From the NCBI GenBank assembly GCA_009780755.1, contig WQZL01000128.1:1-7200 (forward strand): a stretch of DNA of 7,200 nt, in the 5' to 3' direction. A program made the position numbers and the translations under genes. Positions 6,090-7,200 of the stretch are shown piece by piece; the first letter of the stretch is position 1; the number at the start of each line of letters is the position of its first letter. The notes beneath the pieces were generated by a model, which saw only the letters and a program-made list of their open reading frames with translations, was not told where the DNA came from and searched no databases. The DNA is from Promicromonosporaceae bacterium. Its GTDB lineage: Bacteria > Actinomycetota > Actinomycetes > Actinomycetales > Cellulomonadaceae.

Positions 6090-6959
6090 TCAGCGAGCGA
6101 AGCTGGCGGCTAAGGGGTCGGTGGGGCTGGCGGGGAGGACGCGGAGGCGACGGGCGATTGGCAGCGGGGTAGCGGCAGCGAGGGCTTGCAAGCTCTCGAT
6201 GGTGTCGGCTCCGGCGCGGAGGGACCAGCCGGAGCAAGCGTCAAGGTCGCCACGGGCGATAGCCAAACAGAGTTCAACCGTGCGTTCCACCGGCGTCCAT
6301 TCCGTGCGACCCTCATGCATCTGCATTCCCGCCGTCATGTCGGTGGCGACCACGCCGGGAGCCAGCTCGAAGACGCGCAAGCCGTCAGCGTGTCCCGCGT
6401 CGTGCAGATGTCCGCCGAAGCGAGCTAGCGCCGTCTTGGAGGCGTTGTAGGCCGAGGCGGTTGCCATCTCGTACCAGGCCGCGCCCGACGATAGGTCGAT
6501 GATGCGCCCGCCACCCCGCGCCAACATGCGCGGCACCAGCGCGTGGGCCAGCAAGAATGGTCCGCGCAGGTTTACCTCGATGGTGCGCCACCACTGGTCG
6601 GGATTGGCCTCCCACGCAACGGTTTCGGCCTCGATCACCCCGGCGGCATTCACCAGCAGGTCTACGGAACCAAGTACCGTCTCGGCGCTAGCGGCGGCCT
6701 CGCGGGCCTCGGCGGGCTGGGATACATCGGCTGGAATCACGGCTGTCCCGCGCCCCTGGGCGCGGATAGCGTCGGCCACGTCGAGCAGTTTGGCCTCGTC
6801 GCGAGCGATCAACGCCACATCCAACCCGGCCCCGGCCAAACCGAGTGCGATGGCCCGGCCAATGCCGCGAGAGGCGCCGGTGACTAGGGCGGTGCGGGCC
6901 GGTCTAGGTTCTGCTGCTCCGCTTCGCTTTGCGCAGGATGACGTAGTTTCCTTAGGCAC
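6090..6959 (-). CDS. Short-chain dehydrogenase/reductase (SDR), substrate unknown
   Basis: Encodes a classical Rossmann-fold NAD(P)-dependent oxidoreductase, about 289 residues from the proposed GTG start. Motifs numbered from that start: cofactor loop TGASRGIG (27-34), NAAG (104-107) in place of the usual NNAG, Asn in VNLRG (130), and the catalytic Ser158, YNASK with Tyr171 and Lys175, then PGVVATDM. The Arg in LIARDE after the second strand suggests NADP(H) preference. The frame has no ATG between the pheT stop and the domain. GTG at 6959 overlaps pheT by 8 bp and has GGAG 9 bases upstream; an ATG at 7004 would give 304 residues and overlap pheT by 53 bp. Residues 5-19 are encoded by a repeat-like sequence and are not part of the fold. 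Substrate and any link to arginine or phenylalanyl-tRNA synthesis are unknown. Confidence 0.87.
   Translation of the reverse strand: MPKETTSSCAKRSGAAEPRPARTALVTGASRGIGRAIALGLAGAGLDVALIARDEAKLLDVADAIRAQGRGTAVIPADVSQPAEAREAAASAETVLGSVDLLVNAAGVIEAETVAWEANPDQWWRTIEVNLRGPFLLAHALVPRMLARGGGRIIDLSSGAAWYEMATASAYNASKTALARFGGHLHDAGHADGLRVFELAPGVVATDMTAGMQMHEGRTEWTPVERTVELCLAIARGDLDACSGWSLRAGADTIESLQALAAATPLPIARRLRVLPASPTDPLAASFAR
6903..6946. repeat. REP-like imperfect palindrome at the pheT/SDR junction
   Basis: The plus strand holds TTCTGC (6909-6914) and GCAGGA (6933-6938), which pair as a 6-bp stem with one G-T, flanked by CTA (6904-6906) and TAG (6944-6946). The middle reads GCTTCGCTTTGCGC. From memory this resembles the short dispersed palindromes of the 'CATCCTG..GCGAAGCG' type found between genes in many bacteria. 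Only one copy is in this window, so dispersal is inferred. It encodes the extra N-terminal residues of the SDR. Confidence 0.4.
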
Positions 6960-7200
6960 GGAGGGTGGCTCCAATCTCGGCGGCTGCGACGACGACGGCC
7001 TCACGGGCGGCCCGGATGTCCTCGGCGCTCAGGGTGCGGTCGGTGGCGCGCAAACGCACGGAGTAGGCCAGCGACTTTTTACCGGCGCCCAGCTGCTCAC
7101 CCGTGTAGACGTCAAACAACGTGACGGCCTCGGCTAACTCTCCTACCCCGGCCCAAACGGCTGCCTCGACGGTTTCGGCGGACACCTCGGCCGCCACCAC
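6952..7200 (-). CDS. pheT: Phenylalanyl-tRNA synthetase beta subunit, C-terminal end (partial)
   Basis: The final 82 residues of PheT are present; the frame is open at the window edge, so the rest of the gene lies beyond 7200. PheT pairs with PheS in an alpha2beta2 enzyme that charges tRNA-Phe. This part is the FDX-ACB (anticodon-binding) domain at the extreme C-terminus of the chain: VTLFDVYTGEQLGAGKKSLAYSV and the following RATDRTLSAEDI are characteristic. In bacterial family members this domain recognises the tRNA-Phe anticodon stem. The stop is TAA at 6954-6952, 8 bp inside the proposed SDR start. pheT directly before the arg cluster is a known actinobacterial order; here one SDR gene separates them. 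Confidence 0.95.
   Translation of the reverse strand: MVAAEVSAETVEAAVWAGVGELAEAVTLFDVYTGEQLGAGKKSLAYSVRLRATDRTLSAEDIRAAREAVVVAAAEIGATLRA
6969..6972 (-). promoter_or_regulatory. Possible ribosome binding site for the SDR gene
   Basis: The minus strand GGAG lies 9 bases before the GTG at 6959, inside the last codons of pheT. It is the main reason for preferring GTG 6959 over the upstream ATG at 7004. The match is short. Confidence 0.35.

Noticed and set aside
6499..7137. A 212-codon plus-strand frame opposite the SDR and pheT
   Set aside because: Both opposite-strand proteins have clear family motifs, and this frame has none.
1..7200. CRISPR arrays, insertion sequences, tRNA or rRNA genes, defence or toxin-antitoxin genes
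   Set aside because: No regularly spaced repeats, transposase motifs, cloverleaf-like sequences or toxin-like small frames were seen; the window is fully accounted for by pheT, the SDR and the arg operon.

Overview
The window is a stretch of high-GC bacterial chromosome in which every convincing gene lies on the minus strand. GC-rich third codon positions, the sequence character of the proteins and the order pheT, (SDR), argC-argJ-argB-argD-argF-argR point to an actinobacterium. The same arg gene order follows pheT in mycobacteria and relatives. I cannot fix the genus; a propionibacterial or similar lineage is only a guess.

Layout, in the direction of transcription (right to left): the C-terminal end of pheT (phenylalanyl-tRNA synthetase beta chain) at 7200-6952; a short-chain dehydrogenase/reductase of unknown substrate at about 6959-6090, whose 5' end runs through a repeat-like palindromic sequence; a 72-bp gap (6018-6089) with an AT-rich promoter/operator for the arginine genes; argC (6017-4893), argJ (4896-3700), argB (3703-2756), argD (2759-1536), argF (1539-598) and argR (601-86); and the likely first 25 codons of a further gene from position 75 to the window edge. 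argG and argH, needed to finish arginine synthesis, are not seen and may lie beyond position 1.

The arg genes form one tight operon, and all five junctions are the same 4-bp ATGA overlap. ArgJ recycles the acetyl group from acetylornithine to glutamate, ArgB phosphorylates acetylglutamate, ArgC reduces the acyl phosphate, ArgD transaminates to acetylornithine, ArgJ releases ornithine, and ArgF makes citrulline. Control appears to act at two levels: ArgR, encoded last in the operon, probably binds ATGCAT-type boxes over the argC promoter, and ArgB carries the N-terminal helix and C-terminal residues typical of arginine-inhibited acetylglutamate kinases.

This is mostly a conserved housekeeping region, and I do not see a new defence, mobile or secretion system. 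The points most worth checking are the architecture of the argC promoter (three hexamers spaced 10 bp apart, possibly a leaderless GTG start), the SDR inserted between pheT and argC with a repeat-encoded N-terminus, the variant carbamoyl-phosphate loop of ArgF, and a perfect 8-bp hairpin across the ArgC active-site codons.
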